A stretch of 64,000 nucleotides of DNA, taken from Alphaproteobacteria bacterium. Its GTDB lineage: Bacteria; Pseudomonadota; Alphaproteobacteria; Micropepsales; Micropepsaceae. This document shows, in pieces, positions 25,792 through 35,731 of this stretch. How positions within the stretch are numbered: position 1 is the first letter of the stretch; the number at the start of each line of letters is the position of its first letter. Position numbers and translations under genes: made by a program. The DNA lies in contig JAFBAL010000018.1 of NCBI GenBank assembly GCA_019247845.1, positions 44,333-108,332 of the forward strand. The letters are read 5' to 3'. Under the pieces are notes generated by a model. The model was given only the letters and a program-made list of their open reading frames with translations, ran no database searches and was not told where the DNA came from.

Positions 25792-27093
25792 TTAGCGAAG
25801 CGATCTGAACGAGGCGCGCATTTCGTCGACGAAGATCGCCGGCTGCTCCCAGGCGGCGAAGTGCCCGCCCTTGGCAGCCTTGCCGTAGTGGATCAGGCGG
25901 GGATAGGCCTTCTCCGCCCAGCTCTTCGGCGCGGTATAGATCTCGTCGGGGAACGCGGTGACCGCGACCGGGATCTTGATGCCGCGCGGATCGAAGAAGC
26001 CGCCCGTGGGATGCTTGGCGTTGTCCCAATAGAGGCGCGCCGACGAGATCGCGGTGTTGGTCAGCCAATAGAGCGTGACGTTGTCGAGCACGTCGTCCGG
26101 CGAAAGGCCTTCGCTGCCGCCCGCGAGCGAGCGGGCGATCATCTTCTCGCTGGCGTCGTCATGGTCGATCATCCACGCGGCGAGACCCACGGGCGAATCC
26201 GCGATGCCGTACAGCGTCTGCGGACGGTTGTTCATCTCGATCGCGTAACCGAGGCCGTTGTTGTTGAAGTAGAAGAGCTGGTTCCAAGCCTTGAGCTCAT
26301 CCGCGCCGAGACCGGCCGGCGGCTTGCCCGCCGCGAGCGACGCGTTGATCTCCGCCGGGACCGTCGCGGGCATGTTGGTGTGGATGCCGATCAGGCCCGG
26401 CGGCTGCTGCACGGCCATGTTCTCCGTGACCGCATTGCCCCAATCGCCGCCCTGCGCGACGTACTTCGTGTAGCCGAGCCGCTGCATCAGCGCGGCCCAC
26501 GCCTTGGCGATACGCGACGGAATCCAGCCGGGCTCGGTCGGCTTGCCCGAGAAGCCATAGCCGGGAAGCGACGGGATCACGAGATGGAACGCATCGGCGG
26601 CGGTCCCGCCATGGGCGGTGGGGTCGGTCAGCGGCTCGATGATCTTGAGCTGCTCGACGACAGAGCCCGGCCAGCCATGCGTCACGATCATCGGTAGCGC
26701 GTCAGCATGCTTCGACTTCACATGGATGAAGTGAATGTCGAGGCCGTCGATCTCGGTGAGAAAGTTCGGATAGGAGTTCAGCCTGGCCTCGACCTTGCGC
26801 CAGTCGTGATCGGCCCAGTGCTTCACCAGCTGCTGCATCGTGACGAGCTGCACGCCCTGCGTCGTGTCCGCGACCTGCTCCTTGTCGGGCCATCGCGTCG
26901 CCGCGACGCGCCGCTTGAGATCGGCGAGGTCGGCGTCGGGGAAGCTCACGCGGAAGGGACGGATGTCGGTGCTCATGGGCGTCTCCTGATGGGCGGCGAA
27001 TGCGGCGGGGGCGAAATTGACCACCAAGCTCGCGGCGCCGAGCGCGAGGCCTTCCCGGCGGGTCAAAACAGGCGCTGATTTCTCATCGGTCAT
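25792..27093 (-). CDS. Epoxide hydrolase with N-terminal export-like segment
   Basis: First gene of the thirteen-gene operon. The 433-residue protein has an EHN domain (about 42-155) followed by an alpha/beta-hydrolase core: oxyanion motif HGWPGS (139-144), nucleophile Asp217 in QGGDWGN and a catalytic His411 in KGGHFAAWEQP, the pattern of microsomal-type epoxide hydrolases. Before the EHN domain is a twin-arginine-like segment LTRREGLALGAASLVV with a hydrophobic stretch ending in AFA, so it may be exported to the periplasm; translation from the internal Met40 would give a cytoplasmic form. The upstream 72 bases hold the shared 16-bp promoter element. Confidence 0.9.
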   Translation of the reverse strand: MTDEKSAPVLTRREGLALGAASLVVNFAPAAFAAHQETPMSTDIRPFRVSFPDADLADLKRRVAATRWPDKEQVADTTQGVQLVTMQQLVKHWADHDWRKVEARLNSYPNFLTEIDGLDIHFIHVKSKHADALPMIVTHGWPGSVVEQLKIIEPLTDPTAHGGTAADAFHLVIPSLPGYGFSGKPTEPGWIPSRIAKAWAALMQRLGYTKYVAQGGDWGNAVTENMAVQQPPGLIGIHTNMPATVPAEINASLAAGKPPAGLGADELKAWNQLFYFNNNGLGYAIEMNNRPQTLYGIADSPVGLAAWMIDHDDASEKMIARSLAGGSEGLSPDDVLDNVTLYWLTNTAISSARLYWDNAKHPTGGFFDPRGIKIPVAVTAFPDEIYTAPKSWAEKAYPRLIHYGKAAKGGHFAAWEQPAIFVDEMRASFRSLR

Positions 27094-27127
27094 GCGCCGA
27101 ACATGTCGCCGCAAGGGGCCGGGAGCC

Positions 27128-27143
27128 ATTGCACGAAGGTATG
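27128..27143 (-). promoter_or_regulatory. Regulon element, copy upstream of epoxide hydrolase operon
   Basis: Read on the minus strand this is CATACCTTCGTGCAAT, 34 bases before the epoxide hydrolase ATG. It matches the element upstream of the molybdenum hydroxylase operon at 14 of 16 positions and that of the secreted hydrolase at 14 of 16. Just upstream in the direction of transcription is the inverted repeat ATAC-CAAA-GTAT (27149-27160). Likely target of the FixJ-like regulator encoded at 36268; inference. Confidence 0.65.
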
Positions 27144-27165
27144 GACGATACTTTGGTATAGGTGC

Positions 27166-30100
27166 CTATTGGACCTTCGCCGGAATCGAAAAGGCGAAGG
27201 TCGCGCCCGCTCCATCGTTCGGCGTGGCCCAAAGGCGCCCGTGATGCCGATCGATGATGGAGCGGCTGACCGACAGGCCGATGCCCATTCCGTCCGGCTT
27301 GGTGGTGTAGAACGGATCGAACAGCTTGCCGAGCTGTTCCGGCCCGATACCGATGCCGGTGTCGCTCACCGTAAGCCGGCCGGCGCCAGTGCCGTCGTCC
27401 GCGGTGCCGACCACGACCATGCGCGGGCCCTCGATGCCTTTGACGGCGTCGCAGGCGTTCAGCAGCAGATTGAGGATGACCTGCTGTATTTGAACGCGAT
27501 CGCCGGCGACCTCGACGGCTTCGCTGGCGAACTCGGTGACGACCGTGACGTGGTGGCGCTGCAGCTCATGGGCCGACAGCGACAGAACCTCGCGCGTCGC
27601 ATCGTTGAGGTCGATCGTCTCGACCGCGAAGTCCTTCTTGCTGAACAACGTCCGCAAGCGGCTGACGACTTCCGACGCTCGATTGCCGTCGCGGATCGTG
27701 CGGCGCGCGGTCTCCAACGCGCCTTTCACATTGGGCGGATCGGCGGAAAGCATGCGCAAACCTGTATTGGCGTTGGTGATGATGCCGGCGAGCGGCTGGT
27801 TGACCTCATGCGCCAGGGATGCCGTAAGCACGCCCAGGCTCATGACGCGGGCGGCATGGGCAAGCTCCGATCGCACCCGGTCGTGCTCGCGCTCCGCAAG
27901 CTTGCGCTCGGTGATGTCCTGGATCGTGCCGATGTACTCGGGCCGTCCGGCGCTGTCGCGCGTCGCCTTGGCGACGAAGTGCAGGTAGCGGACCGATCCG
28001 TCGGGCATCATCAGGCGGTACTCGTATTCGGAGTCGATGCCTGCGCGCGCCTTGTTCGCCATGTCTTCCGCCAGCGCACGATCCAGCGGGTGGGTGCGCT
28101 CGGCAATCCGGCGGATCGTGACCGGCGATCCGATCTCGAAGCCGAAGATGCGACTGAGCTGATCCGACCAGCGGATCTCGCGGGTCTCGAGATTCCATAT
28201 GAAGCTGCCGGTCTCGCTCAGCGCCTCGCCCTGCGCCAGCATCGCCTCGCTTCGCCGCAGTGCATTCTCGGCGACCTTGCTCTCCGTGACGTCCTGCAGC
28301 GCGCCGACGAAAAGCGGACGGCCTTCCATTTCCTCGATGACCTGACCGATCCCTTCCACGTGTTTGAGTACGCCGCTTGCCGTCGTAATGCGGAATGTGA
28401 TCTTGAATTTTTTGTTTCTGACCGTGTTCTGGTCCACGGAATTGAAGGTCGCCAGATCCTCGGGGTGAACGATGTCCCGGATGCGCTGGACCGTGACTTT
28501 CGATCCAGGCTCGAACTCGAAGATGCGATAGGCCTCGTCGGACCAGCGGTGCTCGTCGTTGAGAAGATCGGTTACAAAGCTCCCGGTGTGACTAAGGCGC
28601 TGCGCATCGGCGAAGCTATCGTATGCCTGCCGCAGCGTTGCCTCGGCGTTCTTCCGTTCGTCGATGTCGGTGACAGTGCCGTACCATCTGAGGATCTTGC
28701 CCGCCGGGTCGCGCAATGAAGCGGACACGAACAGGAACCAGCGATAGACGCCGTCACGGCGGCGCACGCGGCATTCGGTGCCGCTGCCCTCGCCGGTCCG
28801 CTGCATCTCCAGCAAGGCCTGCGTCATGCGGGGGCGGTCCTCCACATGAAGCGCCCGCATCCAGCCGGTGCCTGCGGATTTCTCAGGCGATAGTCCGGTA
28901 TAGTCGTACCAGCTTCCGCTGATGTATTCGTTGGCGCCCTCGGCATCGTTGCTGAACACGATGGTGGGGATCGTTTCGATGGTCTGCCTGAGGCTGCGCT
29001 CGCTTTCGACCAGAGCCTGCTCTGCCGTCTTGAGGTCGTCGATGTCCGTGTTGGTGCCGTACCACTTGACGATATTTCCGGCCTCGTCGCGCAGCGGATC
29101 GCAGCGGAACAGGAACCAGCGATAGACGCCGTCATGCCGGCGCAGCCGCGCCTCGAGCACGCCGGAATCGCCGGTGTGCAGCATGCGGTACCAGACGTTC
29201 AGCAGGTTCGGCAGATCGTCGGGATGAAGCGCTACCTGCCAGCCCCATCCATTCGCCTCCTCGGACGAGAGCCCGGTATAGTCGTGCCAGCGCTGGTTCA
29301 GGAACTCGTTCGACCCGTCGGTGCGGTTGCACCATGCCAGCGTCGGAATGGCGTTGATCGTCTCGCGCAGGTTCCGCTCGTTGGCGGCGACCGCCTGCTC
29401 GGCGAGCTTGCGGTCTTCGATATCGAGGCTCGCGGTATAGAAGCGGACTATCCTGCCGGATTCGTCGCGTAGCGGCTCGGTGCGGAGGAAGTGCCAGCGA
29501 TAAGTACCGTCGAAACGGCGCAGGCGGCCCTCGAGCTCTCCGCCCTCGCCGGTCCTTACCATCTTGCTCCATGCCAGCATCAGCCGCTTCGAATCGTCGG
29601 GATGAAGGACGGACGGCCAGCGGTCTCGTGCTTCCTCCTGCGAGAGCCCGGTATAGTCGTGCCAAGGCCTGTTGCCGAATTCATAGGCGCCGTCTTGGCC
29701 GCTGCTGCACATCACCAGGGTAGGAATCGCATCGATAGTTTCACGCAGGTTTCGCTCGTTGGCGGCGACGGCCTGCGCGGCACGTTTGCGATCCTCGATG
29801 TCGGTATTGACGCCGTACCAGCGGATGACCTTGCCGCTCTCATCGCGCAATGGGTTGGCGCGCATCAGGAACCAGCGATACTCGCCGTCATGGCGGCGGA
29901 TGCGAGCCTCGGTTTGCCCTGCTTCGCCGCCAGCCAGGAGATCCGACCAAACCGCCCCCAATGCCTCTTGGTCGTCAGGGTGTATCGCGACCTGCCAACC
30001 GTCTCCTGCCAGCTGCTCGAATGTCTTTCCGACATAGTCGGCAAAGTGCTTGTTGACGGTATCGGCCCGGCCGTCGGGCGTGGCCGACCAGATGAGCGCA

Positions 30101-30633
30101 GGCGTGGCGTCGATTGCGAGGGCCAGCTGGCGCTCGCTCGCCGCTTGGCGTTCCTCGGCGCGCTTGCGGTCGTCGATATCGGTGAGAAGGACATACCAGC
30201 GCAGAAGCTTGCCGGCATCGTCCTTGACGGGAACGCCGCGGTTGGAGAACCAGCGGAAGGTGCCGTCGAACCGGCGCAGGCGGATTTCGTGGTCGTAAGG
30301 AGCACCGGCGGCAACCGAGGAGAAAAAGATGTCTCTCGTCATCTCGAGATCGTCGGGATGAACCACCCCGATCAAGCTCCACTTCTGCAGCTCGTCGAGC
30401 GTCGCGCCGCAGTATTCGAGGATCTGCCGGTTGACGACCTCGACGTTGCCGTCGGCCGCGAGGATGCCGACGAAGCCGGGGATGCCGTCGATGGCGGCGC
30501 GCGCGCTGAGATCCAGGACGCGCTGAACCTCCTCGGAGCGGCGGCGCGCCTCCACTTCGCGTTTCAGCGCATCGTCGGCCTGCGCAAGCGCTGCCCGCAG
30601 GCGCGCAATCTCACCGTCCCTGGGATCGAGCAT
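27166..30633 (-). CDS. Seven-PAS sensor histidine kinase
   Basis: A soluble sensor kinase of 1155 residues without membrane segments. Seven PAS/PAC units lie between about residues 35 and 915, each ending in a DITExK-type linker (TDIDDRKRAEE, NTDIEDRKRA, LDIEDRKLAEQ, TDIDDLKTAEQ, VTDIDERKNAE, DVTESKVAEN, DITERKLAERE). PAS 2-5 share HPDD and WRxxxPLRDExG patterns, indicating recent duplication. The kinase core has His942 in SLAHEVNQPLAG, an N box NLLLNACDAV, and G boxes DTGIGIG and GMGIGLSVS. The ATG at 30633 is chosen; the frame is open to TTG 30735 but those residues look noncoding. No receiver is attached; the two regulators at 35844 and 36268 are the probable partners. Confidence 0.92.
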   Translation of the reverse strand: MLDPRDGEIARLRAALAQADDALKREVEARRRSEEVQRVLDLSARAAIDGIPGFVGILAADGNVEVVNRQILEYCGATLDELQKWSLIGVVHPDDLEMTRDIFFSSVAAGAPYDHEIRLRRFDGTFRWFSNRGVPVKDDAGKLLRWYVLLTDIDDRKRAEERQAASERQLALAIDATPALIWSATPDGRADTVNKHFADYVGKTFEQLAGDGWQVAIHPDDQEALGAVWSDLLAGGEAGQTEARIRRHDGEYRWFLMRANPLRDESGKVIRWYGVNTDIEDRKRAAQAVAANERNLRETIDAIPTLVMCSSGQDGAYEFGNRPWHDYTGLSQEEARDRWPSVLHPDDSKRLMLAWSKMVRTGEGGELEGRLRRFDGTYRWHFLRTEPLRDESGRIVRFYTASLDIEDRKLAEQAVAANERNLRETINAIPTLAWCNRTDGSNEFLNQRWHDYTGLSSEEANGWGWQVALHPDDLPNLLNVWYRMLHTGDSGVLEARLRRHDGVYRWFLFRCDPLRDEAGNIVKWYGTNTDIDDLKTAEQALVESERSLRQTIETIPTIVFSNDAEGANEYISGSWYDYTGLSPEKSAGTGWMRALHVEDRPRMTQALLEMQRTGEGSGTECRVRRRDGVYRWFLFVSASLRDPAGKILRWYGTVTDIDERKNAEATLRQAYDSFADAQRLSHTGSFVTDLLNDEHRWSDEAYRIFEFEPGSKVTVQRIRDIVHPEDLATFNSVDQNTVRNKKFKITFRITTASGVLKHVEGIGQVIEEMEGRPLFVGALQDVTESKVAENALRRSEAMLAQGEALSETGSFIWNLETREIRWSDQLSRIFGFEIGSPVTIRRIAERTHPLDRALAEDMANKARAGIDSEYEYRLMMPDGSVRYLHFVAKATRDSAGRPEYIGTIQDITERKLAEREHDRVRSELAHAARVMSLGVLTASLAHEVNQPLAGIITNANTGLRMLSADPPNVKGALETARRTIRDGNRASEVVSRLRTLFSKKDFAVETIDLNDATREVLSLSAHELQRHHVTVVTEFASEAVEVAGDRVQIQQVILNLLLNACDAVKGIEGPRMVVVGTADDGTGAGRLTVSDTGIGIGPEQLGKLFDPFYTTKPDGMGIGLSVSRSIIDRHHGRLWATPNDGAGATFAFSIPAKVQ

Positions 30634-30751
30634 CGCCGGCCGGCGCCTCCTGCTCCGGCGCGCGATTGTGCGTGTGCGGACCAGACTGCGCCACCAAATT
30701 GTTTGTCGCTTACCGACGGCGCCTAACGCATTCAAATACCATCGATTTTGT

Positions 30752-31750
30752 TTACCACCGCCCGACGTCGATCACGGCCTGCACGAAATCGTGTGGCGCC
30801 TCCTGCGGGAGATTGTGGCCGATACCTCCCGTAGAGACGCGGTGCTCGTACTTGCCCGAGAACCTGTCGCGATAGGCGTCGGCTTGCGGATGCGGCGCGC
30901 CGTTGGCGTCGCCTTCCATGGTGATGGTGGGCACGGCGATGACGGGGCCCAAGGCGAGCTCAGCTTCCAGCCGGTCGAAGCGCGCCTCGCCTTGCGCCAA
31001 GCCAAGGCGCCACCGATAGTTGTGAACGACGATGTCGACATGGTCGGGATTGTCGAACGCGGCGGCCGAGCGCTCGAAGGTCGCGTCGTCGAAATTCCAC
31101 TTGGGCGAAGCGGTGTGCCAGATCAGCTTCGCGAATTCGCGACGATACTTGGCATAGCCGTCGCGGCCGCGGTCGGTGGCGAAATAGAATTGGTACCACC
31201 AGGACAGCTCGGCCGCGGGCGGCAACGGCTGCTTGCCGGCTGCCTGGTTGCCGATCAGATAGCCGCTGACCGATACCAGCCCCTTGCAACGCTTCGGCCA
31301 CAGAGCGGCGACGATATCGGCGCTGCGTGCGCCCCAGTCGAAGCCTGCCAGCACGGCGGTCCCGATCCTGAGCGCATCCATCAGCGCGATCACATCGCTT
31401 GCGAGCGCCGCGGGCTGCCCGTTGCGGAGCGCGCTGTCGGAAAGGAAGCGCGTCGGCCCGTAGCCGCGCAGATAGGGCACGATCACGCGATGACCTTCCG
31501 CAGCCAATGCGGGCGCGACGTCGGCGAAGCTGTAGATGTCGTAGGGCCAGCCATGCAGAAGGATCACGACCGGGCCATGCTTGGGGCCTATGTCGATATA
31601 GGAGACGTTGAGATCGCCGGCATCGATCGAACGAAGCGGTCCGAATGTCATCGCATCGGCCGCCGACACCGGTGTGCTCGCGGCCGCAAGCGCCGCCGCC
31701 ATCGTGCCGAGGAATTGACGACGCGGCTGAATCATCGCGATCTCGATCAT
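30752..31750 (-). CDS. Secreted alpha/beta hydrolase, epoxide-hydrolase-like
   Basis: A 332-residue alpha/beta hydrolase with a twin-arginine-type signal (PRRQFLGTMAAALAAA, cleavage near ASTPVSA). The core shows HGWPYD (66-71), nucleophile Asp138 in GFDWGARSA and a C-terminal GIGHNLPQEAP carrying the probable catalytic His. The Asp nucleophile points to epoxide hydrolase or haloalkane dehalogenase-like chemistry rather than an esterase. It is the last gene of the molybdenum hydroxylase operon and overlaps the cytochrome gene by four bases; the sensor kinase follows after 118 bases. Confidence 0.88.
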   Translation of the reverse strand: MIEIAMIQPRRQFLGTMAAALAAASTPVSAADAMTFGPLRSIDAGDLNVSYIDIGPKHGPVVILLHGWPYDIYSFADVAPALAAEGHRVIVPYLRGYGPTRFLSDSALRNGQPAALASDVIALMDALRIGTAVLAGFDWGARSADIVAALWPKRCKGLVSVSGYLIGNQAAGKQPLPPAAELSWWYQFYFATDRGRDGYAKYRREFAKLIWHTASPKWNFDDATFERSAAAFDNPDHVDIVVHNYRWRLGLAQGEARFDRLEAELALGPVIAVPTITMEGDANGAPHPQADAYRDRFSGKYEHRVSTGGIGHNLPQEAPHDFVQAVIDVGRW

Positions 31751-33093
31751 GAGCCTTCTCGCAGCTTGGCGACGTCTTTCGCCGTCAGGTGCGAACCGCG
31801 GGCGCCGAAGCGGGCGGTGACGTAGTTCGCGACGGCGGCAATCTCGGCGTCGGAATAGGCCTTGCCGAATGCGGGCATCGCGATCCTCCCTTGCGGTGTC
31901 AGGCGCTCGGTGCCGAAGAGCACGATGCTGGCAACATTGGTCGCGCTCGGATCGTTCACCGCGCGGCTGCCGGTCAGGGTGGCGTAGCCGGTCAGCGGGC
32001 TCGCGCCGCTCCAGCCGTGGCAGCTGGCGCAGGCGCCTTCGAAGACGTGCTTGCCCCGATTGTCGAAAGCCGCAACCTCGGCGCGCGGCGAATCCGGCGC
32101 CGCTGTCGGACGGGGAGCCGGCAGATCGCCGGCGGCCGGCGGGATGCTGCGCAAATATGCGACCATCGCGCGGATGTCGGCCTGGGAAGCGTGATTGAGC
32201 TCGACATCGACCACGCCCGCCATCGGCCCAGCCGCCGCGCCGCGCCCTTGGACATGACTGCCGGAAAGATACCGCGCGATTTCGTCGTCGCTCCACGCGC
32301 CGAGGCCCGATGTCTCGTCTTGGGTGATGTTGTAGGCGAGCCAGCCGTCGGCGATGCCGCCGCCGAACTTGCGGCGGTTGTTCGGCGCTTCGGCGAGGTT
32401 GCGCTCGGTGTGACAGTCGTTGCAATGCGCCAGCGCCTCGACCAGATAGGCGCCGCGGTTCCACTCCGGCGAACGGTCGGCATGCGGGCGGAAGCGGTCG
32501 CTCGGGGTGTAGACCGCCCCCCAGATGCCCATCAGCCAACGCTGGTTGAAGGGGAACGGAAGGGTGTTCCTAGGCGGCGTTTGCCGCACCGGCTTCAGGC
32601 TGAACAGATAGGCCTTGATAGCGAGCGCGTCCTCGTCGGTCATCAGCGCGTAGGAGTCGTAGGGAAACGCCGGATAGAGATGCGATCCGTCCTTGGCGAT
32701 ACCCTTGTGCATCGCACGCAGGAAGTCCGCATCGCTCCAATCCCCGATGCCGGTCCGGCGGTCGGGCGTGATATTGGGCGAATAGAGCGTGCCGAACGGC
32801 GTCGGGAAGGCATGCCCGCCGGCGAAGGGCGCACTGCCTTCCTCGGTGTGGCAGATCTGGCAACCGGAGAGCGCGGCGAGATAGCGCCCGCGCGTAACGG
32901 CATCGGCGCTCTTGAGCTCCGTGGAAACGCCCGTCGGGTTCGGACCCGAATAGGCATCGAGCGCCACCCTCGTCCCGCCGGCAAAGGCGAGCGCGCCCGG
33001 CGGGATCAGCCACCAAGCCACGCTCAGGCCGATGAGCGATCCGGCGGCGAGGATGCCGAGCACGATCTTCCAGCGTCTGGACAGCGCTTTCAT
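31747..33093 (-). CDS. Membrane-anchored triheme cytochrome c
   Basis: Electron-transfer subunit of the adjacent molybdenum hydroxylase. The 448-residue protein has an uncleaved N-terminal helix (about 8-30) and three CxxCH heme sites: CQICH (78-82), CNDCH (224-228) and CASCH (355-359). This is the layout of cytochrome subunits of periplasmic alcohol, aldehyde and isoquinoline-type dehydrogenases. It would pass electrons from the 2Fe-2S subunit to the respiratory chain. Start and stop both overlap neighbours by four bases. Confidence 0.93.
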   Translation of the reverse strand: MKALSRRWKIVLGILAAGSLIGLSVAWWLIPPGALAFAGGTRVALDAYSGPNPTGVSTELKSADAVTRGRYLAALSGCQICHTEEGSAPFAGGHAFPTPFGTLYSPNITPDRRTGIGDWSDADFLRAMHKGIAKDGSHLYPAFPYDSYALMTDEDALAIKAYLFSLKPVRQTPPRNTLPFPFNQRWLMGIWGAVYTPSDRFRPHADRSPEWNRGAYLVEALAHCNDCHTERNLAEAPNNRRKFGGGIADGWLAYNITQDETSGLGAWSDDEIARYLSGSHVQGRGAAAGPMAGVVDVELNHASQADIRAMVAYLRSIPPAAGDLPAPRPTAAPDSPRAEVAAFDNRGKHVFEGACASCHGWSGASPLTGYATLTGSRAVNDPSATNVASIVLFGTERLTPQGRIAMPAFGKAYSDAEIAAVANYVTARFGARGSHLTAKDVAKLREGS

Positions 33094-35228
33094 CGCCGTG
33101 CTCCCGCGATGAGCGTGCGGTCGATCGGCATGCGGCGGAGCGCAACGCCGGTCGCGGCATAGATCGCGTTGCGCAGCGCGGGCATGGAGGCCGTCGTGCC
33201 GGTCTCGCCGATACCGCCCGGCGGCTCGCCGTTGCGGATGAGGTGCACGTTGATCGGCGGCACCTGGTCCATGCGCAGCATGCGATAGTCGTGGAAGTTG
33301 CTCTGCTGCACGCGGCCCTTCTCGACCGTGATCTCACCATAGAGCGCGGCGGTGAGGCCGAAGATCAGCCCGCCCTGGAGCTGAGCCATGACGGTGTCCG
33401 GATTGACGATCGTGCCGGTATCGACCGCCGTGTCGATGCGGCGCAGCAGGACCTCGCCCGCCTCGTCCACTTCCGCTTCGATGACGGTGGCAATGAAGCT
33501 CGCGAACGCGACTTGCACGGCGACGCCGCGGCCGGCGCGCGGTGGAAGCGCGCTGCCCCAGTTGCTTTTGGCGGCGACCAGATCGAGCGCCGCCTTCAGG
33601 CGCGGCGTCTTGCCCAGATGCGCGCGGCGGAACGCGACCGGATCGATCCGCGCCCGGTGCGCCAGCTCGTCGATGAAGCTTTCGATGGCGAAGACATTGT
33701 TGTTCGGGCCGACGCCGCGCCAGAAGCCCGTGTTCACGCCCGGCGGCTCTTCGCGCACGAACTCGACACGAAGGTTATCGATGTCGTAGGGAACATCGGC
33801 GGCGCCGTCGACGCCGTCGCCGTCGACGCCGTTCCGGAACGCGGGCGGCAGCCAACGGGCCAAGATGGACGAGCCCGCCGTCTTGTGCTTCCAGCCCACG
33901 ATTCTGCCGTCGCGCGACAGCTTGGCCGACAGCAGGTCGTGATAGGCCGGGCGATAAACGTCGTGGCGGATGTCCTCCTCCCGCGTCCACACCACCTTCA
34001 CCGGTCCGTCGACCTGCTTGGCGATGCGCGCGGCGACGAAGGCCATGTCGGGCTCGAGCCGCCGGCCGAACCCGCCGCCGAGAAGATGGTTGTGCACGAC
34101 GACTGTCTCGACCGACAGCCCGGCCGCTTTGGCGACGGCCCTCTGCACGCGCGCCAGCACCTGGCTGCCGATCCAGGCCTCCGCGCCATCGGGGCGGACA
34201 TGCACGGTGCAGTTCAGAGGCTCCATCGGCGCATGCGCGAGCAGCGGCACCTCATAGGTTTGCGTGTAGACGTCGCCTTCGCCAAGCGCCTTGCGAGCGT
34301 CACCGACCGTCTTGGCCACGGCCCCGTCGCGCTCGGACGCCTTGCGCAACCGCGCCCAGATGTCGGCCGTGGAGATCTCGGCATTGGCGCCGTCGTTCCA
34401 GGCGACGTCGAGGGCTTCGAGACCGCTTTTCGCCGCCCACATATGGTCGCCGACCACGGCGACCAGATCGTCGAGCACGACGATCTGCCGCACGCCTTTG
34501 ATCTTCTTTGCGGCCGCGTCGTCGACATGCGCGACCTTGCCGCCGAGCACGGGGCTTTGCATCAGCGCGGCAAACTTGACGCCCGGCGGCAGCGCATCGA
34601 TGCCATAGACCGCCGTTCCATCCGTTTTCACCGGCGTATCGAGCCGGCGCAGCGATCGCCCTATCAGCTTGAACTGCTTAGGATCCTTGAGGGGAGCATC
34701 CGTCGGTACCGGCATTGCCGCCGCGCGCGCGACCAGGTCGCCATAGGCGACCCGGCGGCCGCTCTTGTCGTGCACGACCTGGCTGTTCTCGGTGCGGCAC
34801 TCCGCGGCAGGGACCTTCCACCCCCGCGCCGCCGCTTCGACGAGAACCGCGCGCGTGCCGGCGCCGGCCTTGCGCAGCGGCAGCCAGAACGCGCGGATGG
34901 AGTTGGAATTGCCCGTCGCCTGCACCCCGAAAGCCGGGTTGGCATAGTGCGTCTCGTCGGGCGGTGCGTGCTCGACCTTCACGTGATCCCACGCCGCATC
35001 CAGCTCTTCGGCAAGGATCATGGAAATCGAGGTATAGGTCCCTTGCCCCATCTCGACTTGCGGCATGGTGAGGGTGATGAAGCCCTGGGCATCGATACGG
35101 ATGAAGGCGTTCGGCTCCATGTCGGCAACCCCTGCAGCGCCGGCGCGCGGCACATGGAAGCCGGCGACAAAGACGGTCGCGCCCAACCCGCCGAGCACGG
35201 TCCGGCGCGATGTTCGCGCATCAAGCAT
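33090..35228 (-). CDS. Molybdopterin subunit of an isoquinoline 1-oxidoreductase-like hydroxylase
   Basis: A 712-residue xanthine-dehydrogenase-family large subunit. It begins with a twin-arginine signal [12 protein letters not shown], so the enzyme is exported folded. Molybdopterin-binding segments include [22 protein letters not shown] and [11 protein letters not shown]. The catalytic base is Glu675 in [10 protein letters not shown]. It resembles the IorB and aldehyde-dehydrogenase IorB-like group, where no FAD subunit is used and a cytochrome c takes electrons, as here. The substrate is unknown; N-heterocycles or aldehydes are the usual candidates. The ATG overlaps the iorA-like stop by eight bases. 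Confidence 0.92.
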   Translation of the reverse strand: MLDARTSRRTVLGGLGATVFVAGFHVPRAGAAGVADMEPNAFIRIDAQGFITLTMPQVEMGQGTYTSISMILAEELDAAWDHVKVEHAPPDETHYANPAFGVQATGNSNSIRAFWLPLRKAGAGTRAVLVEAAARGWKVPAAECRTENSQVVHDKSGRRVAYGDLVARAAAMPVPTDAPLKDPKQFKLIGRSLRRLDTPVKTDGTAVYGIDALPPGVKFAALMQSPVLGGKVAHVDDAAAKKIKGVRQIVVLDDLVAVVGDHMWAAKSGLEALDVAWNDGANAEISTADIWARLRKASERDGAVAKTVGDARKALGEGDVYTQTYEVPLLAHAPMEPLNCTVHVRPDGAEAWIGSQVLARVQRAVAKAAGLSVETVVVHNHLLGGGFGRRLEPDMAFVAARIAKQVDGPVKVVWTREEDIRHDVYRPAYHDLLSAKLSRDGRIVGWKHKTAGSSILARWLPPAFRNGVDGDGVDGAADVPYDIDNLRVEFVREEPPGVNTGFWRGVGPNNNVFAIESFIDELAHRARIDPVAFRRAHLGKTPRLKAALDLVAAKSNWGSALPPRAGRGVAVQVAFASFIATVIEAEVDEAGEVLLRRIDTAVDTGTIVNPDTVMAQLQGGLIFGLTAALYGEITVEKGRVQQSNFHDYRMLRMDQVPPINVHLIRNGEPPGGIGETGTTASMPALRNAIYAATGVALRRMPIDRTLIAGARR

Positions 35229-35679
35229 GCTCGGCCGCCGCGCGCTTGATCGCCGCCCGGATGCGCACATAGGTCCCGCAGCGGCAGATGTTGCCCGACA
35301 TCGCCGCGTCGATATCGGCATCGTCGGGATGCGGCACGCTGTTCAGCAGCGCCGCGGCCGACATGATCTGACCCGATTGGCAATAGCCGCACTGGATGAC
35401 TTCCAGATCGAGCCAGGCCTTCTGCACGCGCGCGCCGGCCGGCGTCTCGCCGATCTTCTCGATGGTGGTGATGGCGCGGTTGCCAAGCGCGCCCACCGCC
35501 AGCTGACACGAGCGCACGGGCTTGCCGTCGATATGGACCGTGCAGGCGCCGCACTGCGCGATGCCGCAGCCGAACTTCGTCCCCGTGAGGTGGAGAACGT
35601 CGCGCAGCACCCAGAGCAGCGGCATGTCGGGCGCGACGTCCACGGACTTGGCCTCACCGTTCACGCGCAGCTCGATCAT
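35221..35679 (-). CDS. 2Fe-2S subunit of the molybdenum hydroxylase
   Basis: First gene of the four-gene hydroxylase operon. The 152-residue protein has the plant-type cluster Cys38, Cys43, Cys46 and Cys58 ([13 protein letters not shown]) and the C-terminal cluster Cys97, Cys100, Cys132 and Cys134 ([15 protein letters not shown]). There is no signal peptide; it would be carried across the membrane with the twin-arginine-bearing large subunit. It is divergent from the response-regulator genes, and the region between holds two copies of the regulon element. Confidence 0.95.
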   Translation of the reverse strand: MIELRVNGEAKSVDVAPDMPLLWVLRDVLHLTGTKFGCGIAQCGACTVHIDGKPVRSCQLAVGALGNRAITTIEKIGETPAGARVQKAWLDLEVIQCGYCQSGQIMSAAALLNSVPHPDDADIDAAMSGNICRCGTYVRIRAAIKRAAAEHA

Positions 35680-35731
35680 GGGGCTCTCCGTCGATCCGGC
35701 ACATCTTTGCCGCAGGTCGAGGGCTCGGGCT

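Noticed and set aside
27103..30726. Two long plus-strand frames opposite the sensor kinase
   Set aside because: They mirror the repeated PAS domains on the other strand and show no recognisable protein features.
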